From JANQRV01 sp964533785 (lineage in GTDB: Bacteria; Bacteroidota; Bacteroidia; Chitinophagales; Saprospiraceae): a DNA stretch of 6,121 nucleotides. The notes beneath the pieces are model-generated. The model did not search any database, was not told where the DNA came from, and worked only from the letters and a program-made list of their open reading frames with translations. Location of the stretch: the NCBI GenBank assembly GCA_964533785.1, contig CAZHNG010000387.1, forward strand, positions 1 through 6,121. The letters run 5' to 3'. Positions 1-6,036 of this stretch are shown piece by piece; position 1 is the stretch's first letter, and each line of letters starts with the position of its first letter. A program made the position numbers and the translations under genes.

Positions 1-295
1 AGCCCACTACATTGGAAACCGGAATACCGCGACGCTTGGCCGCAGCCAAGTCCACGTTATTATACCCGGTCGCAGTTACGCAGATGAATTGCAGGTTGGG
101 TAATTGATCGATGACTTTTTCGTCCAGCACGACCTTATTGGTCAACACGATTGCCGCATCCTTCGCCCTTGCTACGACTTCTTCCGGTTTGCTGCGGTCA
201 TAAATATCGAGTGGGCCGAGGGCTTTTATGCTATCCCAGTTCAAGTCGCCGGGATTCATGGTGTATCCGTCCAGTACTGCTATTTTGTGTGACAT
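1..295 (-). CDS. D-2-hydroxyacid dehydrogenase (glycerate dehydrogenase-like), N-terminal part, truncated by window edge
   Basis: Ninety-eight complete codons are present and the rest lies beyond the left edge. The protein opens with a short beta strand and the segment LDGYTMNPGDLNWDSIKALG, typical of glycerate dehydrogenase/hydroxypyruvate reductase-like members of the NAD-dependent D-2-hydroxyacid dehydrogenase family. Residues 74-83 read TATGYNNVDL, the conserved substrate-domain loop, followed by AAAKRRGIPVSNV (84-96). The Rossmann glycine motif and the catalytic Arg, Glu and His would lie in the missing part, so cofactor and catalysis cannot be verified here. The family reversibly reduces 2-keto acids such as hydroxypyruvate or glyoxylate in the cytoplasm; the substrate is not readable from this fragment. 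The ATG at 293-295 is the natural start because the conserved N-terminal strand begins directly after it. No Shine-Dalgarno precedes it. It lies 60 bp downstream of the pseudouridine synthase, across a strong palindrome, so co-transcription is uncertain. Confidence 0.9.
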   Translation of the reverse strand, partial: MSHKIAVLDGYTMNPGDLNWDSIKALGPLDIYDRSKPEEVVARAKDAAIVLTNKVVLDEKVIDQLPNLQFICVTATGYNNVDLAAAKRRGIPVSNVVG

Positions 296-311
296 GGATT
301 AAGTTTGCGGC

Positions 312-351
312 CAAAGTAAGGAGGCAACTTCGAAGTTGCCTCCTTACTTTG
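312..351. terminator. Perfect 40-bp palindrome, candidate hairpin terminator after the pseudouridine synthase gene
   Basis: The arms are complementary at every position: 313-330 (AAAGTAAGGAGGCAACTT) pairs with 333-350, the central CG is self-complementary, and C312 pairs with G351. It begins four bases past the pseudouridine synthase stop codon and ends 16 bases before the dehydrogenase start. That placement fits a terminator or a transcript-end/processing hairpin. The U-tract is only the three T residues closing the stem, so it is not a textbook intrinsic terminator, although the A-rich foot pairing with a T-rich foot is common in bidirectional terminators. Each arm contains AAGGAGG or its complement. 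The promoter-distal arm also ends in TTACTTTG, which resembles a Bacteroidota -7 element, but no correctly spaced -33 box is visible. It could instead be one copy of a dispersed intergenic palindrome family. Confidence 0.5.
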
Positions 352-355
352 ACGA

Positions 356-1108
356 TCATCGAAAATGTTTTAGCATAATCACTTCCTTTTCTTTCAAATG
401 CCGGAAACGGCCACGCGGCAGATCCTTCTTCGTCAATCCGGCAAAGTAGATGCGATCCAGTTTTTTGACTTCATAGCCCCGCGATTCAAAAATACGGCGG
501 ACGACCCGGTTGCGGCCGATGTGAATTTCGATCATCACTTCTGACCGGTCGCGGTCTTTGACGTAGCCGATTTCGTCGACCGGCACCGGACCGTCTTCCA
601 GTTCCAGGCCATTGGCAATAGCCTCTATGTCTTTTTTGGTGACCGGCTTATCCAGGTATACGTGGTATACTTTTTGCACCTGGTGACTGGGGTGGGATAA
701 TTTTTTGGCTAGATCACCGTCATTGGTCAAAAGTAATAAACCGGTGGTATCCCGGTCCAGCCTGCCCACTGGATAAATGCGCTCTTTTACTTTATTACCC
801 ACAATGTCGAGAACGGTTTTTCGCCCTTTTTCATCACTGGAAGTTGTAATGATATTTTTGGGCTTATTCATCAGGAGATAAACCTTTTTATCCTCCGGTT
901 TGATCAATTTGCCTTTAAAAGCAACTTTATCTTTAGGCCCTACTAGCAACCAGGGTTCTAATACCTTATCTCCATTTACGGTCACCAAACCGTTTTTCAC
1001 GTGTTCTGCGGCTTGCCGGCGCGAACAGATTCCACAATGTGCAATGTACTTATTCAAGCGCATTTTTTCTTCCGACTCTTTCTTTTGGTGTTTGCCTTTT
1101 TTGTGCAT
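356..1108 (-). CDS. rluB: RluB-like rRNA pseudouridine synthase (RsuA/RluB/E/F family)
   Basis: A 250-residue protein is predicted from the ATG at 1106-1108. After a short lysine-rich tail comes an S4 RNA-binding domain starting at about residue 17 (RLNKYIAHCGICSRRQA ... GLVTVNG). The catalytic domain follows: LLMNKP at 78-83, the signature GRLDRDTTGLLLLTNDG at 115-131 with the nucleophilic Asp118, LEDGP at 170-174, and GRNRVVRRIFESRGY at 198-212. The family isomerises a single uridine in ribosomal RNA; RluB acts on a 23S peptidyl-transferase-region uridine. LEDGP and the late LPRGRF segment resemble RluB more than RsuA or RluE, but the exact target site is inferred. The frame stays open upstream to a TTG at 1160-1162, which would add 18 residues. 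That start is less likely because it is non-ATG, lies in the inverted repeat, and would leave little room for the divergent promoter. A later in-frame ATG at 1061-1063 would begin the protein right at the S4 domain. No Shine-Dalgarno is present. Confidence 0.93.
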   Translation of the reverse strand: MHKKGKHQKKESEEKMRLNKYIAHCGICSRRQAAEHVKNGLVTVNGDKVLEPWLLVGPKDKVAFKGKLIKPEDKKVYLLMNKPKNIITTSSDEKGRKTVLDIVGNKVKERIYPVGRLDRDTTGLLLLTNDGDLAKKLSHPSHQVQKVYHVYLDKPVTKKDIEAIANGLELEDGPVPVDEIGYVKDRDRSEVMIEIHIGRNRVVRRIFESRGYEVKKLDRIYFAGLTKKDLPRGRFRHLKEKEVIMLKHFR

Positions 1109-1156
1109 TAACCGGAATATTTTTTGCAATAATAAACTAAAATACGGTTCATCCAG

Positions 1157-1170
1157 TTTCAAGATTGAAA
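1157..1170. promoter_or_regulatory. Inverted repeat in divergent promoter region, candidate ArsR-family operator
   Basis: TTTCAA-GA-TTGAAA has perfect 6-bp arms. It lies between the divergent pseudouridine synthase and ArsR-family genes, 30 bp before the ArsR start. The outward-facing TTG of each arm sits where a Bacteroidota -33 box could be, most convincingly for the ArsR gene. A repressor bound here would block its own promoter, matching the usual autoregulation of ArsR proteins. Six-bp arms in AT-rich DNA can arise by chance, so the operator role is inference. Confidence 0.33.
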
Positions 1171-1196
1171 TGATGTGGGATATTTTATTATTTTTA
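1165..1196 (+). promoter_or_regulatory. Candidate promoter of the ArsR-family gene
   Basis: TTG at 1165-1167, a 21-nt spacer, and TATTTTTA at 1189-1196 match the Bacteroidota pattern TTG-N17-23-TAnnTTTG except for the last base. The -7-like box ends four bases before the ATG at 1201, so the transcript would be leaderless or nearly so, which fits the lack of a ribosome binding site. The -33-like TTG lies in the right arm of the 14-bp inverted repeat. Confidence 0.3.
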
Positions 1197-1200
1197 GCCT

Positions 1201-1515
1201 ATGGAAGAGACACAGACAATAAAAGCAGAGTTAGTAGAAAAGCTGGAAAGAATAGCTTTTATCTTAAAAACAGTAGCCCATCCCATGCGGTTGGGAATTG
1301 TTCATTTGCTCGAACAACATCCCAAGCTTTCCGTCAAAGAGATCTGCGAAAGGCTGGACATAGAACAATCGCTGGCATCTCACCATTTGCAAAATATGAG
1401 AATCAAAGGTATCCTAAGTGCTAAACGCGATGGTAAAAATATGATGTATTCGCTTAAAGAAAGGGACGTATCGTTGATCATCGAATGTCTGGAAAACTGT
1501 CAGTGCAATATGTAG
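1201..1515 (+). CDS. ArsR/SmtB-family winged-helix transcriptional regulator with cysteine-rich C-terminus
   Basis: The protein has 104 residues, the usual length for ArsR/SmtB repressors. The family signature is clear: LKTVAHPMRLGIVHLLEQ (22-39), helix 3 LSVKEICERLDI (43-54), recognition helix QSLASHHLQNMRIKGIL (56-72), and a wing with KRDGKNMMYSL (75-85). It should bind DNA as a dimer and release it when a metal or reactive thiol species reaches its sensor site. The classical arsenic motif ELCVCDL is not intact: C49 occupies the first Cys position but the second is Arg (R51). Instead the last helix and tail carry C96, C100 and C102. A sensor using C49 and/or the tail cysteines is plausible, for a soft metal or for persulfide, but the ligand cannot be told. 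It is the only plus-strand gene here, divergent from the pseudouridine synthase and convergent with the rhodanese, whose stop lies 11 bp away. Confidence 0.9.
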   Translation: MEETQTIKAELVEKLERIAFILKTVAHPMRLGIVHLLEQHPKLSVKEICERLDIEQSLASHHLQNMRIKGILSAKRDGKNMMYSLKERDVSLIIECLENCQCNM

Positions 1516-1526
1516 GGAGTACGGAG

Positions 1527-1901
1527 TCAGGAAAGTAGTAACCCTTCCGATAACCATTGTTTGATCCCTCCGTCCAGGTTAAAGATCTTTTCTTTTGTAA
1601 ATCCGCCGTTTCGCATTAAGGTACAAGTGCGGATACTTCTGCGTCCCGAGCGACAATACACATAGTAGGATTTATTGGCATCCAACTTTTCGATCTTATC
1701 CCAAAAATCTTCCGCAAAATAATTGATGTTTTTAGCGCCCTCGATATGTCCACCGGCGAATTCCGCTTCGGTTCTCACATCGATCAGGATGGCGTTCTTA
1801 TCTTTCTCAACCCCTTCTTTGAAATTTCGGGGATCCAGATTATTCAATTTAGCCTTAAGAGCGAGCCACCTGGGGGTTTTACACGCACTGTCTTTATTCA
1901 T
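1527..1901 (-). CDS. Single-domain rhodanese-like sulfurtransferase
   Basis: A 124-residue cytoplasmic protein with one rhodanese domain at about residues 20-118 and no signal peptide. Family landmarks are LIDVRTEAEFAGGHIEGAKNIN (39-60), the active-site loop CRSGRRS starting at the nucleophilic C83, and the closing LDGGIKQWLSEG (109-120). Rhodaneses carry sulfur on this Cys as a persulfide and pass it from donors such as thiosulfate or glutathione persulfide to thiols or cyanide; the loop is complete, so activity is expected. C7 and C93 are additional cysteines of unknown role. The start is the ATG at 1899-1901, preceded by no Shine-Dalgarno. The gene follows the histidine kinase in the same direction across 68 bp containing a candidate promoter, and converges on the ArsR gene. 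Rhodaneses are common targets or neighbours of thiol-sensing ArsR regulators, so a shared sulfur-related role is reasonable but not shown. Confidence 0.93.
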   Translation of the reverse strand: MNKDSACKTPRWLALKAKLNNLDPRNFKEGVEKDKNAILIDVRTEAEFAGGHIEGAKNINYFAEDFWDKIEKLDANKSYYVYCRSGRRSIRTCTLMRNGGFTKEKIFNLDGGIKQWLSEGLLLS

Positions 1902-1915
1902 TGCCCAAAATTTTA

Positions 1916-1947
1916 CAAAATCAATTGTCTTAGTAATGATAAAACAA
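1916..1947 (-). promoter_or_regulatory. Candidate promoter of the rhodanese gene
   Basis: Reading the minus strand, TTG (1947-1945), a 21-nt spacer, and TGATTTTG (1923-1916) approximate TTG-N17-23-TAnnTTTG with one mismatch in the -7 box. The box ends 14 bases before the ATG, leaving a short leader. It would let the rhodanese be expressed independently of the kinase. The spacer and the TTG overlap the inverted repeat at 1932-1963. Confidence 0.28.
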
Positions 1948-1963
1948 TAAACCCATCATTACT
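1932..1963. repeat. 9-bp inverted repeat between histidine kinase and rhodanese genes
   Basis: AGTAATGAT at 1932-1940 is exactly complementary to ATCATTACT at 1955-1963, with a 14-nt loop. It starts seven bases past the kinase stop codon. Arms with only two G/C pairs make a weak terminator, although a short T run follows on the plus-oriented side only. Its overlap with the candidate rhodanese promoter suggests an operator as the alternative. It does not resemble the TTTCAA repeat upstream of the ArsR gene. Confidence 0.4.
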
Positions 1964-1969
1964 TAAAAA

Positions 1970-4900
1970 TTAAAGAGCGACCGCAGCTTCTTTTTCCTGA
2001 TGTATCGGAAGCTCAACGGTGAAAGTCGTTCCCACTCCTTCTTCCGATTGAAAATAGATATTTCCGTCGATATTATCAATAATATTTTTGGAAATGGCCA
2101 ACCCTAAGCCCATACCGGAATTTTTGGTGGTAAAGTTTGGAAAGAAGACTTTTTTTCTGATTTCGCTTGAAATCCCCGTACCATTATCCATTACTTTAAC
2201 GGCTAGGTGTTGAGCATCCAATTGGATCAACTGAATTTTAATTTCACCGGAATGTTGGTCCGGAATTGCTTGAATAGCATTTTGTACCAGGTTGTTAAAG
2301 ACCCGCATCAGGTGGCCGCGGTCTGCGTTTACTAAGAACTGTTGATCCGGCAATTCCAGCCCGATCCTGATATTGGGCGGTTCGCTTTTACTAAATAATT
2401 GATAGACAGAATGCAGTAACTCATTTAGATTAAAAACCTCCCTTTGGGCTTTAGGCATTTTGGCAAAGTTGGAAAACTCGGAAGCAATACGCGAAAGCCC
2501 GTCAATTTGCTCTATCAAAGTATCGGACACTCTTTTTAAAAGGGGTTCGATATTATTCGGGTTGGTCTTTGTAGCGTGCAACAAGTATTGAATGCTGAGT
2601 TTCATCGGAGTGAGCGGGTTTTTTATTTCGTGGGCCACTTGTTTAGCCATTTCACGCCAGGCGCCTTCGCGCTCTGAGATTTTCAGCATCTCCGTATTTT
2701 CTTCAAGTTTGGTGATCATTTTGTTGTATTCGGTGATGAGTTGCCCGATCTCATCTTTCCCTTTCCAGGTAATGGGATTATTTTTACCCAGTTTCACCAT
2801 TTTCAGGCTATCCCCAACTTCTTCCAGCGGTTTAGTGATCGACCGGGCAACGAATATGGCGCTGATCCCCGCAATGATCAATAAAAACACATAAACGTTA
2901 AGCATGGCACCGATGAACTGGTAAATATTGTTCCGCAAATCACTTTCTTCGGAGTAATAAGGGATATTGAGGTACCCCAGGGTCTCCTGGTCAATACTTT
3001 TAATGGGAATATAAGCCGATTGAAAAGAAAGGTTCCCCAGTTTTTCTTCCTGCCTTTTAATATTGCTTACACCGCTCCTGAGTTCATAATAAGCCATAGA
3101 GCTCATCAAAGGAGCGATAACCCCATGGTCGTAAATATAACCGGCAGAAGAAGCCATCAAGGTACCGTCCAGGTTGAAGAGATTAATATCCATATTATGA
3201 ATATCCGATAAAGCGGCAGCCAATCGCTTCAGGTTGATATTCCAGATACCAAAACGGTGAGAATAGTTGATGTTGTGTTCCAGATCACTGACGATCGTGT
3301 TTATTTTTCGAGAGAAGCGATTGTCGTGATAATCAAGGGAAGATCTTTGGAAAAAGCCCGCAGTAACGATACCCACTAAAACAAAAGAACCAATGGTCAA
3401 AGAAACAACCGCCACTTGAATGCGGTTTCTGAACGAAGGTGCCCGTTTAAAAGCAAAACTAATGGTATCGGGTAACCAATTCAGGAATAAATTGACCCCA
3501 TTCAAGATCAACAACAACAAAACGCTTACTATAAACAAATAGGAGAATAGTGAAAAGGCTTTGGAGATCCCTCCGGTTTGGTTACCGACCAATACTAAAT
3601 TATCGTTGGCCGCACGGTATATCAGGTCTATCCGGTCATTAGTTACCGCCGTTTGCCATTGCCCTTTTTTCAGGGAGCTCGCCAGATAGAGAAGTCGTTG
3701 ATTCGGTTCCCCGTTCTGATCGATAATATCCCCGTTGCGAATAACCTGATAATCGTATTCCTGGTAGATCCAATCATTTCTTTCTTCGGAGAACAACAGC
3801 TCAGAATACACCTTTGATAGCTGGCGCCTTATTGGAGAAAAGATAAGTAGAATTTCAGAAGAAGGGGCCCTACCCTCCTCTGCTCCAAAACTTTGACGAA
3901 TAGCATAGCTGAATTGATTACTTCCCGTTTGTAGTGAAAATAAGTTGGGATAATCCGTAGCTTCGTAGAGATCATTGTTCTCAAAATAGGGGTTTATCTC
4001 GCGAAAAAGCTGCCCAGTGATCGGTGCGTACCGCCCCCCTTTACTCAAGGCCATGATATCGTAGGTGAACCGGTTAAACAGCCGGCTGTCCTCTATAAAT
4101 TGAGGATCAATCCGCGTACGCAGTAAGCTCATATCTATCCGGTCCCGGTCCAGCCATACCTCAATGGAATCATCCACCAGAAGGCTTAGTCCCAACTGGT
4201 ACAATTTTTCTTCGGAAATCGTGTCTCTGGGTTCCGCAAGCTGCTGCGCCAAGGTGAGCTGTCTGTCTTTTTCCTTAACCGTATTGTATTGTGAAAGAAG
4301 CGCCGCTCCAAAGGCTGAAAAAAGTGTAATCCACATGATGGACCAGGTCAATCCGGGAAGTTCACTCTGTAAAAACAAGTAAGAAATGAGCAGGTATAGG
4401 GTGAACGATAAAAAGATCAACGCCGGAGTAATCTGAAAATCTACCAACAAAACCAACGGGCTAAAGATCATCAGCGTCATTCCCAAAATAGCTAATCTCT
4501 CCCCCCAACTCAAATCAAAATCCTGTACCATCAACAACAACCGGTGGGTAAGCAAAAACTGAGCAACCATAAGCAACAGCACACTCAGTATGGCCAAGAT
4601 GCTGTGGAAATTAAAATAAAGAATATTATCAAAGTCAAGGATCAGATCGGTTTCCAGAACCAATGCTCTAAATACCCGGACAATAAATAACAATAATCCC
4701 AATATGACTATTTGAACCAATAAGGTTATGCTCCATTTTTTCCATCGTGCCATCACTGACCGGACATTCCAGTGTATGTGATGATGAAAAAAAATGCTCA
4801 ACCAAAATACCAGTAAACTATTAATGATTAAATCGGCCAATGATCCGTTAAAAACCGGTATTCTAAATATTTCGCCTAAGTAGGGAATACTCCCAAAAAA

Positions 4901-5785
4901 TTCTTCTAAGTCATAAAGTTTACTCACCACTTTCAATCCCCCGACACTAACCAGTAAAAAAAATAACCCGGCTACTACCAATCTCCGTTTAAAGAAATAA
5001 GCGCCGATATTATTAATGAGAAATAAAACCGATATTACCGTACCGGCCAACAAAACCAAAAAGATCATTTGCTGAAAGGGAGAAGTCAGGGCTCCCGTAA
5101 CTTGCAAACCAAACAGGAATGATCCGTCTTTATTGTAAACGTTGTGGCTGGTAGGGATCGTAGATAGTTCAAGGTTGCGGGGAAAGATGGAAACGTGTGC
5201 AAATTGATTTTGAAGATAATTACTTCGTATTTCGTATTCTTTTTTAACGGGCAGCATCCCAACTACCAGGTATTCTCCCTCAGGGCCAAGGAGTTTCTTT
5301 TGGTAATACTCATAGTATCCGTTGTGGAGATTGATCAAATTGGATTGATCCTTTTGCTGTATCTGGGCCAGATCTTCAAGACTTAAAGACACTTTATTGT
5401 CCGACCAAAAAACCAGCCGGTGTTCCTGATAGATTAAAATAGAATAGTTTGCCTTAGCCAGCCTTTCAATTTCTGCTGGTTTAACATCATCTCCCTGCAA
5501 CGAATCTTTTTCATAGAGATTAATGATCTCCTGTAACAAAACGTCGTTGAGAAAAACTTTTTCTAAATCGGCTTCAGCATTATGAAGAGCGGTTTCTAGC
5601 TGGGATTTAAATTGATTAAGATTACTACTTTCGATACTGGAATAATATCCGAAAGATATAGTTCCGACAAGAAAGACTGCAAACACCCATAGACCGTTCA
5701 AATTTTGCTTCTTCATCCTTTGGTGCAAATTCGTTAGTACCTCATTTTTTCTGTAAATCGGCTGGGAGGATCTTTTTACTGACAT
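1970..5785 (-). CDS. Large NtrY-like membrane sensor histidine kinase with three extracytoplasmic segments
   Basis: A 1271-residue hybrid-free histidine kinase. Twelve membrane helices are readable: about 31-49, 239-263, 269-287, 316-334, 351-372, 393-417, 431-449, 453-473, 479-499, 743-768, 789-812 and 954-978. Basic loops at 264-268, 342-350 and 780-788 fit the positive-inside rule. This puts residues 50-238, 500-742 and 813-953 outside the cytoplasm. The last segment looks Cache-like (NLFNLDGTLMASS, later LGYLNIPYYSEE), as may the first. Then come HAMP (about 979-1033) and HisKA, with phosphoacceptor H1052 in HEIKNPLTPMKLS preceded by AWREMAKQVA, a NtrY-type H-box. The ATPase domain has an N-box at N1169, DNGTG at 1200-1204, FFPNFTTK at 1214-1221 and GMGLGLAI at 1224-1231. 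All kinase motifs are intact, so it should autophosphorylate. There is no receiver domain in the protein and no response regulator in the window. The ATG at 5783-5785 directly precedes a short basic N-terminus and the first helix. The signal sensed is unknown. Confidence 0.93.
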   Translation of the reverse strand: MSVKRSSQPIYRKNEVLTNLHQRMKKQNLNGLWVFAVFLVGTISFGYYSSIESSNLNQFKSQLETALHNAEADLEKVFLNDVLLQEIINLYEKDSLQGDDVKPAEIERLAKANYSILIYQEHRLVFWSDNKVSLSLEDLAQIQQKDQSNLINLHNGYYEYYQKKLLGPEGEYLVVGMLPVKKEYEIRSNYLQNQFAHVSIFPRNLELSTIPTSHNVYNKDGSFLFGLQVTGALTSPFQQMIFLVLLAGTVISVLFLINNIGAYFFKRRLVVAGLFFLLVSVGGLKVVSKLYDLEEFFGSIPYLGEIFRIPVFNGSLADLIINSLLVFWLSIFFHHHIHWNVRSVMARWKKWSITLLVQIVILGLLLFIVRVFRALVLETDLILDFDNILYFNFHSILAILSVLLLMVAQFLLTHRLLLMVQDFDLSWGERLAILGMTLMIFSPLVLLVDFQITPALIFLSFTLYLLISYLFLQSELPGLTWSIMWITLFSAFGAALLSQYNTVKEKDRQLTLAQQLAEPRDTISEEKLYQLGLSLLVDDSIEVWLDRDRIDMSLLRTRIDPQFIEDSRLFNRFTYDIMALSKGGRYAPITGQLFREINPYFENNDLYEATDYPNLFSLQTGSNQFSYAIRQSFGAEEGRAPSSEILLIFSPIRRQLSKVYSELLFSEERNDWIYQEYDYQVIRNGDIIDQNGEPNQRLLYLASSLKKGQWQTAVTNDRIDLIYRAANDNLVLVGNQTGGISKAFSLFSYLFIVSVLLLLILNGVNLFLNWLPDTISFAFKRAPSFRNRIQVAVVSLTIGSFVLVGIVTAGFFQRSSLDYHDNRFSRKINTIVSDLEHNINYSHRFGIWNINLKRLAAALSDIHNMDINLFNLDGTLMASSAGYIYDHGVIAPLMSSMAYYELRSGVSNIKRQEEKLGNLSFQSAYIPIKSIDQETLGYLNIPYYSEESDLRNNIYQFIGAMLNVYVFLLIIAGISAIFVARSITKPLEEVGDSLKMVKLGKNNPITWKGKDEIGQLITEYNKMITKLEENTEMLKISEREGAWREMAKQVAHEIKNPLTPMKLSIQYLLHATKTNPNNIEPLLKRVSDTLIEQIDGLSRIASEFSNFAKMPKAQREVFNLNELLHSVYQLFSKSEPPNIRIGLELPDQQFLVNADRGHLMRVFNNLVQNAIQAIPDQHSGEIKIQLIQLDAQHLAVKVMDNGTGISSEIRKKVFFPNFTTKNSGMGLGLAISKNIIDNIDGNIYFQSEEGVGTTFTVELPIHQEKEAAVAL

Positions 5786-6036
5786 GGTCTACATCAAATA
5801 TTAATCCACTTTTGTTGTTATCCTTATAAATTTAAAAATATTTTAAGTATTCAATCACATAATGGTGAATGAAGCTTCCTAAATACTATTATCATATAGC
5901 GATAGACAGTCTTTTGAACAGATTTATTTTTTACTGCCGGAACTTTCAATCTGGTATTTTTTGTTATTAAAATAACGAATGTTGGGTTAACTTGTGTAAA
6001 ATGTTTTCACGCAATGTAAATAGGCGCAAAGATGAA
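5786..6036. other. AT-rich gene-free region upstream of the histidine kinase
   Basis: I see no convincing gene in this stretch. It holds small AT-rich inverted repeats: TTAAAA-ATA-TTTTAA at 5832-5846 and GTTATT-AA-AATAAC at 5963-5976, both of a kind expected by chance in such DNA. No tRNA-like or other known RNA structure was recognised. It presumably carries the kinase promoter, and because the next gene lies beyond the right edge, its other role cannot be judged. Confidence 0.6.
5795..5802 (-). promoter_or_regulatory. Weak candidate -7 element of the histidine kinase gene
   Basis: On the minus strand AATATTTG matches TAnnTTTG at five of six fixed positions and ends nine bases before the kinase ATG, a spacing typical of short Bacteroidota leaders. 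I could not find a TTTG or TTG at the expected upstream distance, so the call is tentative. Confidence 0.2.

Noticed and set aside
104..378. Two plus-strand open frames opposite the dehydrogenase fragment
   Set aside because: They are antisense to a clear dehydrogenase N-terminus, show no domain, and one runs through the palindrome.
1109..1162. TTG-initiated 18-residue extension of the pseudouridine synthase
   Set aside because: The start is TTG and the added residues are not part of the S4 or catalytic domains. Using it would put the start inside the inverted repeat and leave only 38 bp to the divergent gene. The ATG at 1106-1108 is preferred.
900..1424. 174-codon open frame on the plus strand
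   Set aside because: It overlaps the antisense of the pseudouridine synthase and an alternate frame of the ArsR gene. Its translation has no recognisable domain, while both overlapping genes have clear family motifs.
1201..1515. Classical arsenic-resistance regulator (arsR of an ars operon)
   Set aside because: The ELCVCDL motif lacks its second Cys, and no arsenate reductase or arsenite transporter gene is present in the window.
1723..1973. Two plus-strand 75-codon frames opposite the rhodanese
   Set aside because: They lie antisense to a well-supported rhodanese and have no recognisable features.
2592..5386. Several plus-strand frames of 63-100 codons opposite the histidine kinase
   Set aside because: All are antisense to an intact 1271-codon gene, and their hydrophobic or basic look mirrors its membrane segments.
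5832..5976. AT-only short palindromes TTAAAA-ATA-TTTTAA and GTTATT-AA-AATAAC as operators
   Set aside because: Six-bp arms in strongly AT-rich DNA are expected by chance, and neither is placed clearly against a promoter.
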